DNA of 5,210 nucleotides, from the NCBI GenBank assembly GCA_947454695.1, contig CANGMW010000196.1, positions 1-5,210 on the forward strand, given 5' to 3'. This DNA is from Comamonadaceae bacterium. Its GTDB lineage: Bacteria > Pseudomonadota > Gammaproteobacteria > Burkholderiales > Burkholderiaceae_C. Below the pieces are notes generated by a model. That model searched no databases, had not been told where the DNA came from, and saw only the letters and a list, made by a program, of their open reading frames with translations. Each line of letters opens with the position of its first letter. The first letter of the stretch is position 1. Below are positions 1 to 5,210 of the stretch, piece by piece. The position numbers were made by a program, and so were the translations under genes.

Positions 1-1765
1 GGGTGAAATAACCAGTGGTCGGAATCAAGGCACTGTCCCGATTGTCACGCGCCCAACCCAGCGTGAAGGGCACGGCCGAGCTGCTCAAGCCAAACTGGTT
101 GGCATAGTTAGCGTAGGCCTGCGGCAAATTGTTGCCGATGTGGATGGATGTTTGTTCGATGCCGCCGCCCAAATAAATCGTGTCGCGCTCGGTCATGGGT
201 ATCCCGAACCGAACGCTTGAACCCAGGGTCTCCAAGCTGTAGCTGCTCGGATCCAAATAGGGATTAGAAATCCGGTTGTACAGGTCGATGGTGCGAGAGA
301 CACCCTCCGGGGTGAAGTAAGGGTTGGTGGTGTTAAGCACAATGGTGCGGTTGATCTGGCTGGTGTTGAGCTGCAAGCCCAAAGAGTTGCCCGAGCCAAA
401 TGCGTTTTGCTGGTTGATGCCAAAGGTCAGCCCCAGGCCCTCACTGCTGGAAAAGCCTGCCCCCAGCATCAGGCTTCCGGTGGGCCGCTCGGCCACATTC
501 ATCACCAGATCCACTTGATCCGTGGTGCCGGGCACCTCGCTGGTCTCCAGCGTCACTTCCTTGAAATAGCCCAGACGGTCCACGCGGTTACGAGAGAGTT
601 TGATCTTGTCGCCGTCGTACCAGGACGATTCATACTGCCGAAACTCGCGACGGATCACCTCGTCACGGGTACGCGTGTTGCCGCCGATGTTGATGCGGCG
701 CACATAAGCCCGGCGCTGCGGATCGCCCATGAGGACCAGATTGACCCGGTTGGTACTGCGGTCAATCTCTGGGCGTGATTGCACACGGGCAAAAGCGAAA
801 CCAAAACGGCCGTAATATTCAGTGAAAGCTTTGACGGTTTGCGCCACTTGGTCAGCGTTGTAGGCCTCACCGGGTTTGATGGCCACCATGGTCTTGAATT
901 CATCTTCGCGACCCAGGTAGTTGCCATCCAAACGCACGCCCGAGACCACAAAGCGCTCACCCTCGGTGACGTTGATGGTGATGCTCATGTCCTGCTTGTT
1001 GGGCGAGATGGCCACTTGGGTGGAGTCCACCCGGAATTCCAAATAGCCACGACTCAAATAGTACGAGCGCAAGGTTTCAATGTCGGCGTTGAGCTTCACA
1101 CGTGAGTAGCGGTTGGACTTGGTGTACCAACTCATCCAATTACCGGTATCCAAATCAAACAAATTGCGCAAGGTGGATTGAGAGAACACCTGGTTGCCCA
1201 CGATTTGAATTTCACTGATCTTGGCGGGCTCACCTTCCATCACCGTGAAGGTCAGGTTCACCCGGTTGCGGTCAATCGGCGTCACCGTGGCCACCACCTC
1301 GGCGGCGTACAGGCTTCGGCTGATGTACTGACGCTTGAGTTCTTGTTCGGCACGGTCGAGCAGCGATTTATCAAAGGGTCGACCCTCTGCCAGACCGATG
1401 TCGCGCATCGCCTTCTTGAGCACTTCTTTGTCGAATTCCTTGGCGCCGATGAACTCCACATTGGCGACATTGGGACGCTCTTCGATGATGACCACCAGCA
1501 CATCGCCGTTCACTTCCAGCCGCACGTCTTTGAACAAACCCAGGGCAAACAGCGCACGAATGGCAGAGGCGCCTTTTTCATCGTTGTAGGTATCGCCCAC
1601 GCTCACCGGCAAGGACGCAAAAACCGTACCGGGCTCGACGCGCTGCAGGCCTTCGACCTGAATGTCGCGGACCTTGAAAGGCTCCACCGCCCATACGCTA
1701 GAGCAGGCCAATGCCAGTGACGTGAGAAACAAGATCGCACGCAGTTGAAAACTTTGTTTTTGCAT
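1..1765 (-). CDS. bamA: Outer-membrane protein assembly factor BamA, 3' end cut by window edge
   Basis: BamA is the Omp85 core of the BAM complex and inserts beta-barrel proteins into the outer membrane. I translated the minus strand by hand: the frame is open from the ATG at 1765 to base 2 (588 codons) with no stop, so the gene runs off the left edge. Residues 1-26 form a signal peptide. Five POTRA domains follow at roughly 29-96, 97-177, 180-269, 271-348 and 351-427, matching the E. coli layout. The barrel begins near 430 and continues to the edge. Recognisable stretches include VEGLQRVEPGTVFASLP in POTRA1, GNTRTRDEVIRREF and SRNRVDRLGYF in POTRA5, and GWARDNRDSALIPTTGYF in the barrel. About 200 barrel residues are missing by comparison with E. 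coli (810 aa), including the loop-6 VRGF region. It starts 41 bases after the rseP stop. A second in-frame ATG at 1774 would add three residues (MIP), and a GTG at 1801 would add twelve. I chose 1765 because it gives the tidiest signal peptide. Confidence 0.97.
   Translation of the reverse strand, partial: MQKQSFQLRAILFLTSLALACSSVWAVEPFKVRDIQVEGLQRVEPGTVFASLPVSVGDTYNDEKGASAIRALFALGLFKDVRLEVNGDVLVVIIEERPNVANVEFIGAKEFDKEVLKKAMRDIGLAEGRPFDKSLLDRAEQELKRQYISRSLYAAEVVATVTPIDRNRVNLTFTVMEGEPAKISEIQIVGNQVFSQSTLRNLFDLDTGNWMSWYTKSNRYSRVKLNADIETLRSYYLSRGYLEFRVDSTQVAISPNKQDMSITINVTEGERFVVSGVRLDGNYLGREDEFKTMVAIKPGEAYNADQVAQTVKAFTEYYGRFGFAFARVQSRPEIDRSTNRVNLVLMGDPQRRAYVRRINIGGNTRTRDEVIRREFRQYESSWYDGDKIKLSRNRVDRLGYFKEVTLETSEVPGTTDQVDLVMNVAERPTGSLMLGAGFSSSEGLGLTFGINQQNAFGSGNSLGLQLNTSQINRTIVLNTTNPYFTPEGVSRTIDLYNRISNPYLDPSSYSLETLGSSVRFGIPMTERDTIYLGGGIEQTSIHIGNNLPQAYANYANQFGLSSSAVPFTLGWARDNRDSALIPTTGYFT
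1688..1765 (-). other. BamA Sec signal peptide
   Basis: The first 26 residues have a short basic n-region (MQKQSFQLR), a hydrophobic core (AILFLTSLALA) and a VWA motif before VEPF, which fits signal peptidase I cleavage after residue 26. The mature protein would begin at the first POTRA domain. Cys21 lies in the signal peptide but does not form a convincing lipobox. The cleavage site is inferred from the -3/-1 rule only. Confidence 0.8.
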
Positions 1766-1770
1766 TGGAA

Positions 1771-1794
1771 TCATTGAAAAATTGAACCGGCCAT
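1771..1794 (-). CDS. Possible 7-codon leader ORF between rseP and bamA
   Basis: An ATG at 1794 opens the peptide MAGSIFQ and ends in TGA at 1773-1771. That stop overlaps the upstream in-frame bamA ATG (1774) in an ATGA arrangement. A good Shine-Dalgarno match, GAGGTG, lies at 1803-1808 with an 8-base spacer and overlaps the rseP stop codon. Neither bamA ATG has a Shine-Dalgarno sequence at normal distance. The sequence shows the arrangement; that it is translated and couples bamA to rseP is inference. It is short enough to be chance. Confidence 0.3.
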   Translation of the reverse strand: MAGSIFQ

Positions 1795-1802
1795 CAAGCA
1801 CA

Positions 1803-1808
1803 CACCTC
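1803..1808 (-). promoter_or_regulatory. Shine-Dalgarno sequence upstream of the rseP-bamA leader ORF
   Basis: GAGGTG on the minus strand overlaps the rseP stop codon (TGA, 1809-1807) and matches six bases of the 16S anti-Shine-Dalgarno complement. It stands 8 bases before the ATG at 1794, but 28 bases before the ATG at 1774 and 37 before the ATG at 1765. It therefore suits the mini-ORF better than bamA itself. The GTG at 1801 would be too close. Confidence 0.45.
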
Positions 1809-3168
1809 AGCCCAGCAACCGGGTCAAATCGTTAAAGAGCGCAATAGCCATCATGATGGCCAAGATGCCGATGCCAGCGCGCTGCAGGTAGTCCAACCAT
1901 GCGTCTGAGACCGCTTTTCCGCTCAGACCCTCCCAAAGATAATACATCAGGTGCCCGCCATCGAGCACAGGCAATGGCAGAAGATTGAGCACGCCTAGAC
2001 TCACGCTGATGAGCGCTAAAAAACCCAAGTAGGCAGACCACCCCATGCTGGCGGATCGACCCGCGTAATCCGCGATGGTGAGCGGCCCACTCAAATTTTT
2101 GACCGAAGCTTCGCCCACCACCATCCGCCCCATCATGCGCAGCGTCAGGGCGGACACCTCCCAGGTCTTGACGGCACCACGCCACAGACCTTGCACAGGG
2201 CCGTAATGCACCCAGGTCATGGCGGGCGCCGCACCCACCATCGCGCCGATGCGTGCGACCTGCGTGTCACCCTCGTTTTTAACCTCGGGGGTCACCCACA
2301 CGCTCATGGCCTGACCAAGTCGTTCAATTTGCCAAGTTGCGCCGATGCCTTGCCCGTCTTGAACTTGTTGACGAATCAGCTCGCGCAATTGCCGGCCGTC
2401 AGTGATGGGGATATCACCCAAGCGCAGCACACGGTCGCCACGGCGCAGACCGTCACGTAAGGCTGCACCGTCTGGCAGCAAGTCGCCCAAAATCGCCGGG
2501 CTATGGGGGCCCAAAATGCCGATCCGGCGAAAAAGTTCCGGGTTCACTTCCTGCGCCCCGAGTTTGGACAGGGGCAAGACCCGCTCAGCGACACTGCCGG
2601 CACGCGCACCTTGCACGAGCAAATACACATCACGACCTTGCAAGGCGCCGCGTGTGAGCCACCAACTCAGGTCTTCAAACGACAAGACAGGCTCCAAGTC
2701 ATCGGCCTCAAAGCCCGCTTGGACCACCAACTCGCCACCTTGCAGACCCGCCGCTTGCGCCAAAGAAGCCGGCACGGGGGTGGGTAACACCGCCGAGGGG
2801 AGTTGCACACCACCCCAGTTGATGGCAGCGTAAAGCAGCACGGCCAAAACCAAATTGGCCACGGGTCCGGCGGCCACGATCAGGGCGCGTGCGCTCAGGC
2901 TTTGCCGGTTAAAAGCCAAGTGGCGTGATTCGGGGGGCACGGGCGCCTCACGCTCATCGAGCATGCGCACATAGCCGCCCAGGGGGAAGGCACAGAGCAC
3001 AAACTCAGTGTGCGCAGGAGAACGCTGCCATCGGCACAGCACCCGGCCGAACCCAACCGAAAACCGCAGCACTTTCACGCCGCAGGCCACAGCCATGCGG
3101 TAGTGACCGTATTCATGCACCGCGATCAGCAGCGTGAGCGCGGCCAAAAAAGCCAGGATGGTCAGCAT
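1807..3168 (-). CDS. rseP: RIP metalloprotease RseP (site-2 protease family)
   Basis: This is a zinc intramembrane protease of the inner membrane. In the family it makes the second cut in the anti-sigma factor RseA, after DegS, freeing sigma-E; it also clears remnant signal peptides. At 453 aa it is close to E. coli RseP (about 450). The zinc site HEYGH is at residues 18-22 in the first membrane segment. The third zinc ligand is Asp403 in the motif NLLPLPVLDGG (395-405). Four membrane segments are visible, at about 2-20, 93-115, 376-398 and 431-447. The periplasmic part between the second and third holds two PDZ-like domains, near 121-208 and 213-305, the second with the typical GLRRGDRVLRLGD run. 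The membrane-associated GFGRVL stretch is at 39-44. All catalytic residues are present, so the enzyme should be active. The ATG at 3168 puts HEYGH at the usual depth. It starts 16 bases after dxr, with only a weak GGTAG (3176-3180) as a possible ribosome site. Confidence 0.97.
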   Translation of the reverse strand: MLTILAFLAALTLLIAVHEYGHYRMAVACGVKVLRFSVGFGRVLCRWQRSPAHTEFVLCAFPLGGYVRMLDEREAPVPPESRHLAFNRQSLSARALIVAAGPVANLVLAVLLYAAINWGGVQLPSAVLPTPVPASLAQAAGLQGGELVVQAGFEADDLEPVLSFEDLSWWLTRGALQGRDVYLLVQGARAGSVAERVLPLSKLGAQEVNPELFRRIGILGPHSPAILGDLLPDGAALRDGLRRGDRVLRLGDIPITDGRQLRELIRQQVQDGQGIGATWQIERLGQAMSVWVTPEVKNEGDTQVARIGAMVGAAPAMTWVHYGPVQGLWRGAVKTWEVSALTLRMMGRMVVGEASVKNLSGPLTIADYAGRSASMGWSAYLGFLALISVSLGVLNLLPLPVLDGGHLMYYLWEGLSGKAVSDAWLDYLQRAGIGILAIMMAIALFNDLTRLLG

Positions 3169-3188
3169 GCGCAGGCTACCGTGCTCAT
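3162..3188 (-). CDS. Possible 8-codon leader ORF between dxr and rseP
   Basis: An ATG at 3188 overlaps the dxr stop as ATGA, encodes MSTVACAC and stops with TGA at 3164-3162. That stop is inside the second and third codons of rseP, so the rseP start and this stop overlap as ATGCTGA. AGGGG at 3197-3201, inside the dxr end, stands 8 bases before this ATG and could pair with the anti-Shine-Dalgarno through one G-U wobble. The layout resembles the mini-ORF before bamA. Function is inference; with so short a frame, coincidence is quite possible. Confidence 0.22.
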   Translation of the reverse strand: MSTVACAC

Positions 3189-4375
3189 CGGCTCAGCCCC
3201 TGTACCACCTGCTGGGCACGCTGGCGGGACTGGGCGTCCAGCGCCAGCAGGTCTTGCAGCGAGTGCGGGGAGTTGTCCAGTCCTCGGGACAAGGTCTGCA
3301 GATTGACCTGGTGGATCTGGTCAAAGCGGATGCGCCCCGTCAAAAACGCATCGACCGCGATTTCGTTGGCGGCATTTAAAACCGCTGTGGTGCCGGCGGG
3401 CGCGCGTAACGCTTCCCATGCCAAATGCAGTCCTGCAAAACGTTCGGCATGACCCGGGGCATCCAGCGCTTCAAAAGTCATGTCGGCCATCGCCCGGAAG
3501 TCCAGCGCCTGTGCCCCCGAGTGGATACGGTCCGGCCAGGACAAGCCGTAAGCAATCGGTACGCGCATATCGGGCGTGCCCAATTGGGCGACCACCGAAT
3601 GGTCACGGTACTGGACCATCGAATGGATGACGCTTTGCGGGTGAATCACGACTTCGATCTGCTCGGGCGTCATGCCGAAGAGATAACGCGCCTCGATTAC
3701 CTCCAGCGCTTTGTTCATCATCGTGGCCGAATCCACCGAGATTTTCCGCCCCATCACCCAGTTGGGGTGGGCACAGGCTTGTTCGGGCGTGACGTCGCGC
3801 AGCGTGTGCGGTTCGCGCGTGCGAAACGGTCCACCCGAGGCGGTCAAGATGATTTTGTCAACCTGTATCGACCAGGCGCTTCGATCTGCGGGCAAGGACT
3901 GGAAAATTGCCGAGTGCTCGCTGTCAATGGGCAGCAGGGTCGCCCCACCTGCTCGCACCGCGTCAAGGAACACCTCGCCGCCGACCACCAACGCTTCCTT
4001 GTTGGCCAGCAGCAAGCGCTTTCCGGCCCGCGCAGCGGCCAGGCAAGGTGCCAGCCCCGCCGCACCCACAATGGCGGCCATCACCACATCGGCCTGTTCG
4101 TGGGCGGCCACCTCCAACAAAGCCTGTGGCCCCGATAACACCTGGGTGCGAGAACCCGCAGCTTTCAACTGTTCTGCCAAGGCCCGCGCATGCTCAGCGC
4201 TGACCATCACGGCCAAGGCCGGCTTGAAGGTCAGGCATTGTTGGAACAGCACGTCCACTTGGGTTGCGGCCGTCAGGGCCAGCACCTCGAAACGGTCCGG
4301 GTGACGGGCGAGCACATCGAGCGTGCTCGTTCCAATCGAACCCGTGGCGCCCAGTACGACAACGCGTTGTTTCAT
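3185..4375 (-). CDS. dxr: 1-deoxy-D-xylulose-5-phosphate reductoisomerase
   Basis: Dxr (IspC) is the cytoplasmic enzyme that rearranges and reduces DXP to 2-C-methyl-D-erythritol 4-phosphate with NADPH and a divalent metal, the first committed step of the MEP isoprenoid pathway and the target of fosmidomycin. The 396 aa length matches E. coli (398). The NADPH-binding GATGSIG loop is at residues 9-15 and LLANKEALV at 122-130. The metal ligands are Asp151 and Glu153 in DSEHSAI and Glu225 in MNKALEVIEA. The substrate and flexible-loop region has SGGPF (180-184), HPNWVMGRKISVDSATMM (203-220) and HPQSVIHSMV (245-254). NAANE at 334-338 marks the C-terminal domain. Ala223 replaces the Gly of E. coli MNKGLE, a mild change next to a ligand. 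The gene starts 5 bases after cdsA, with no Shine-Dalgarno sequence visible, so translation probably depends on coupling. Its product feeds undecaprenyl phosphate synthesis, in keeping with the uppS gene usually found upstream. Confidence 0.98.
   Translation of the reverse strand: MKQRVVVLGATGSIGTSTLDVLARHPDRFEVLALTAATQVDVLFQQCLTFKPALAVMVSAEHARALAEQLKAAGSRTQVLSGPQALLEVAAHEQADVVMAAIVGAAGLAPCLAAARAGKRLLLANKEALVVGGEVFLDAVRAGGATLLPIDSEHSAIFQSLPADRSAWSIQVDKIILTASGGPFRTREPHTLRDVTPEQACAHPNWVMGRKISVDSATMMNKALEVIEARYLFGMTPEQIEVVIHPQSVIHSMVQYRDHSVVAQLGTPDMRVPIAYGLSWPDRIHSGAQALDFRAMADMTFEALDAPGHAERFAGLHLAWEALRAPAGTTAVLNAANEIAVDAFLTGRIRFDQIHQVNLQTLSRGLDNSPHSLQDLLALDAQSRQRAQQVVQGLSR
3197..3201 (-). promoter_or_regulatory. 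Shine-Dalgarno-like site in the end of dxr
   Basis: AGGGG on the minus strand falls within the CAG GGG codons near the dxr C-terminus. It lies 8 bases before the ATG that overlaps the dxr stop and 28 bases before the rseP ATG. It suits the mini-ORF start rather than rseP. It is also constrained by coding for Gln-Gly, so it could be incidental. Confidence 0.25.
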
Positions 4376-4393
4376 GGTGTTTAAAAACTGAAC
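4376..4393 (-). promoter_or_regulatory. cdsA-dxr junction lacking a Shine-Dalgarno, U-rich
   Basis: Only five bases (ACACC) separate the cdsA TAA from the dxr ATG. The bases upstream read GTTCAGTTTTT (4383-4393) and hold no GGAG-like run at a usable distance. A nearly identical stretch, GTTCAATTTTT, lies before bamA (1777-1787). U-rich leaders can bind ribosomal protein S1, and the close spacing allows reinitiation by ribosomes finishing cdsA. Both readings are inference. Confidence 0.35.
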
Positions 4394-5210
4394 AGCAGCA
4401 TGGCCAAAGGCAAGGTGGGCAGCAAAGCGTCCACGCGGTCAAGCACGCCGCCATGCCCGGGTAACAGGTGGCTGCTGTCTTTCACGCCGGCACTGCGCTT
4501 GATGAGCGACTCCACCAGGTCACCCACCACACTCATCGCCGCCATGAAAACGACCGAGACCAGCAAGAACCCCAGCCCGTGCTGGGCAAGGTGCGAATAC
4601 AAGCTGGGCAAGGGCAAGGCCCAGGCCTGCTCGGCCCAGCGCCAGCCCCAAGCCAGCAGCAACACACCGACCATACCGCCCCAAACACCTTCCCAGCTTT
4701 TGCCGGGGCTGATCGAAGGCGCCAGCTTATTGCGGCTCAATCGCCCGCCCAAGGTACGCCCGGCAAAGTAAGCAAAGACATCGGCCACCCAGACCAGCAC
4801 CAGGACCGAAAGTAGAAAATTCACACCCAGTACACGGGCTTGCGCCATAGCCAGCCAGGCACACCACAGCACCAGCACACCCAGCACCAGCCGAAGCGGG
4901 CGAGCAATCTTGTCCCAGGCCGGCACGCCCGCCGCCAAGAGCCAGCAACCCGCCAGCACCCAAAAGCCCCCGGCCAGCACCCACACCATGGGCAAGGGCT
5001 GCCCGAGCCAACCGGCTGACCAGGACAGCGCGCACATCAGCACACACAGACCCGATGTCAGGAAAGCGGCGCCCTGCCCCAAGCCATTCAGACGCCCCCA
5101 CTCCCAGGCCCCTGCGGCAATGAGCACGAGCGCCAAAGCACAAAACGGCTCGGCTTGCGGATAAAACAAAGCCGGAAGCAAGACGAGCAACAAGGCGACG
5201 GCGGTGATGA
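4381..5210 (-). CDS. cdsA: Phosphatidate cytidylyltransferase, 5' end cut by window edge
   Basis: CdsA is an integral inner-membrane enzyme that makes CDP-diacylglycerol from phosphatidic acid and CTP, the branch point for phosphatidylethanolamine, phosphatidylglycerol and cardiolipin. The family signature at 4429-4509 is a full match by eye to the PROSITE CDP-diglyceride synthetase pattern: SLIKR, four residues, KDSS, then LLPGHGG and DRVD. Upstream are several hydrophobic helices and the conserved WVADVFAYFAGRTLGG and SPGKSWEG runs. The frame stays open to the right edge: before the TTG at 5193 come codons for I-T-A-V-A, matching the RVITA-type N-terminus of CdsA. The TTG is therefore an internal leucine and the true start lies outside the window, probably only a handful of residues away. 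From that TTG to the stop there are 270 codons, against about 285 residues in E. coli. Confidence 0.96.
   Translation of the reverse strand, partial: ITAVALLLVLLPALFYPQAEPFCALALVLIAAGAWEWGRLNGLGQGAAFLTSGLCVLMCALSWSAGWLGQPLPMVWVLAGGFWVLAGCWLLAAGVPAWDKIARPLRLVLGVLVLWCAWLAMAQARVLGVNFLLSVLVLVWVADVFAYFAGRTLGGRLSRNKLAPSISPGKSWEGVWGGMVGVLLLAWGWRWAEQAWALPLPSLYSHLAQHGLGFLLVSVVFMAAMSVVGDLVESLIKRSAGVKDSSHLLPGHGGVLDRVDALLPTLPLAMLLFSF

Noticed and set aside
1492..1499. GCTGGTGG, the E. coli Chi octamer, on the minus strand in bamA
   Set aside because: A single copy of an 8-mer made of common codons in a GC-rich gene. Chi sequence is species-specific and its form in this group is not known to me.
1703..1708. 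Cys21 of BamA as a lipoprotein lipobox
   Set aside because: The preceding residues are A-L-A, so the -3 position is Ala rather than Leu/Val/Ile, and BamA is not a lipoprotein. The VWA site downstream is a good signal peptidase I site.
1178..1720. Plus-strand open frame (180 codons) opposite bamA
   Set aside because: Antisense to the BamA signal peptide and POTRA1-3. It shows no recognisable domain and is explained by codon bias of bamA on the other strand.
1777..1797. Possible terminator or attenuator: TTGA/TCAA arms followed by a run of five T on the minus strand, before bamA
   Set aside because: The stem is only four base pairs, mostly A-T, with an 8-base loop, too weak for an intrinsic terminator; the position inside an operon also argues against one.
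1795..1845. Sigma-70-like promoter before bamA, with TTGACC in the rseP end as a -35
   Set aside because: At 16-18 bases downstream there is no -10-like hexamer (the sequence is GGTGTGTG), so the match is incidental.
3425..4138. Long plus-strand open frame (237 codons) opposite dxr
   Set aside because: It lies wholly antisense to a gene with every Dxr motif intact. Its translation resembles no family I know and is rich in His, Arg, Gln and Gly, as expected for the reverse reading of GC-rich coding DNA.
4948..4983. Direct repeat TGGGTGCTGGC in cdsA, two copies 21 bases apart (WVLAG twice)
   Set aside because: It encodes a hydrophobic membrane helix built from Val, Leu, Ala, Gly and Trp, where such short repeats arise from composition. 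No third copy or frame effect.

Overview
The window is a stretch of core chromosome from a betaproteobacterium, most likely Burkholderiales and probably Comamonadaceae (a Limnohabitans/Rhodoferax/Acidovorax-like relative). That placement rests on recalled protein resemblance, above all the BamA POTRA sequence and the RseP N-terminus, on a GC-rich composition (judged by eye), and on gene order. I ran no database search, so the genus is a guess.

All four protein genes lie on the minus strand and are read from the right edge to the left: cdsA (5' end cut by the right edge), dxr (complete), rseP (complete) and bamA (3' end cut by the left edge). The gaps are 5, 16 and 41 bases, so they look like one transcription unit. 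This is the classic envelope/isoprenoid cluster. In related proteobacteria frr and uppS usually lie upstream and skp/ompH and the lpx genes downstream; both neighbourhoods are outside the window. I see no operon promoter, rho-independent terminator, RNA gene, mobile element or CRISPR array. No stretch above about 45 bases is free of coding sequence.

The genes fit together as envelope biogenesis. CdsA makes CDP-diacylglycerol for phospholipids. Dxr makes MEP for isoprenoids, including the undecaprenyl carrier. RseP is the intramembrane protease that releases sigma-E when outer-membrane protein folding fails. BamA is the outer-membrane protein insertase.

I did not find a new biological system. 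The one pattern worth a second look is at the gene junctions. The rseP and bamA starts lack a good Shine-Dalgarno sequence of their own. Each is preceded by a 7-8 codon mini-ORF that has a Shine-Dalgarno-like sequence 8 bases upstream of its ATG, in or overlapping the end of the previous gene, and a stop that overlaps the next gene's start. This may be translational coupling through tiny leader ORFs, or chance. The dxr start also lacks a Shine-Dalgarno sequence and sits 5 bases after the cdsA stop.
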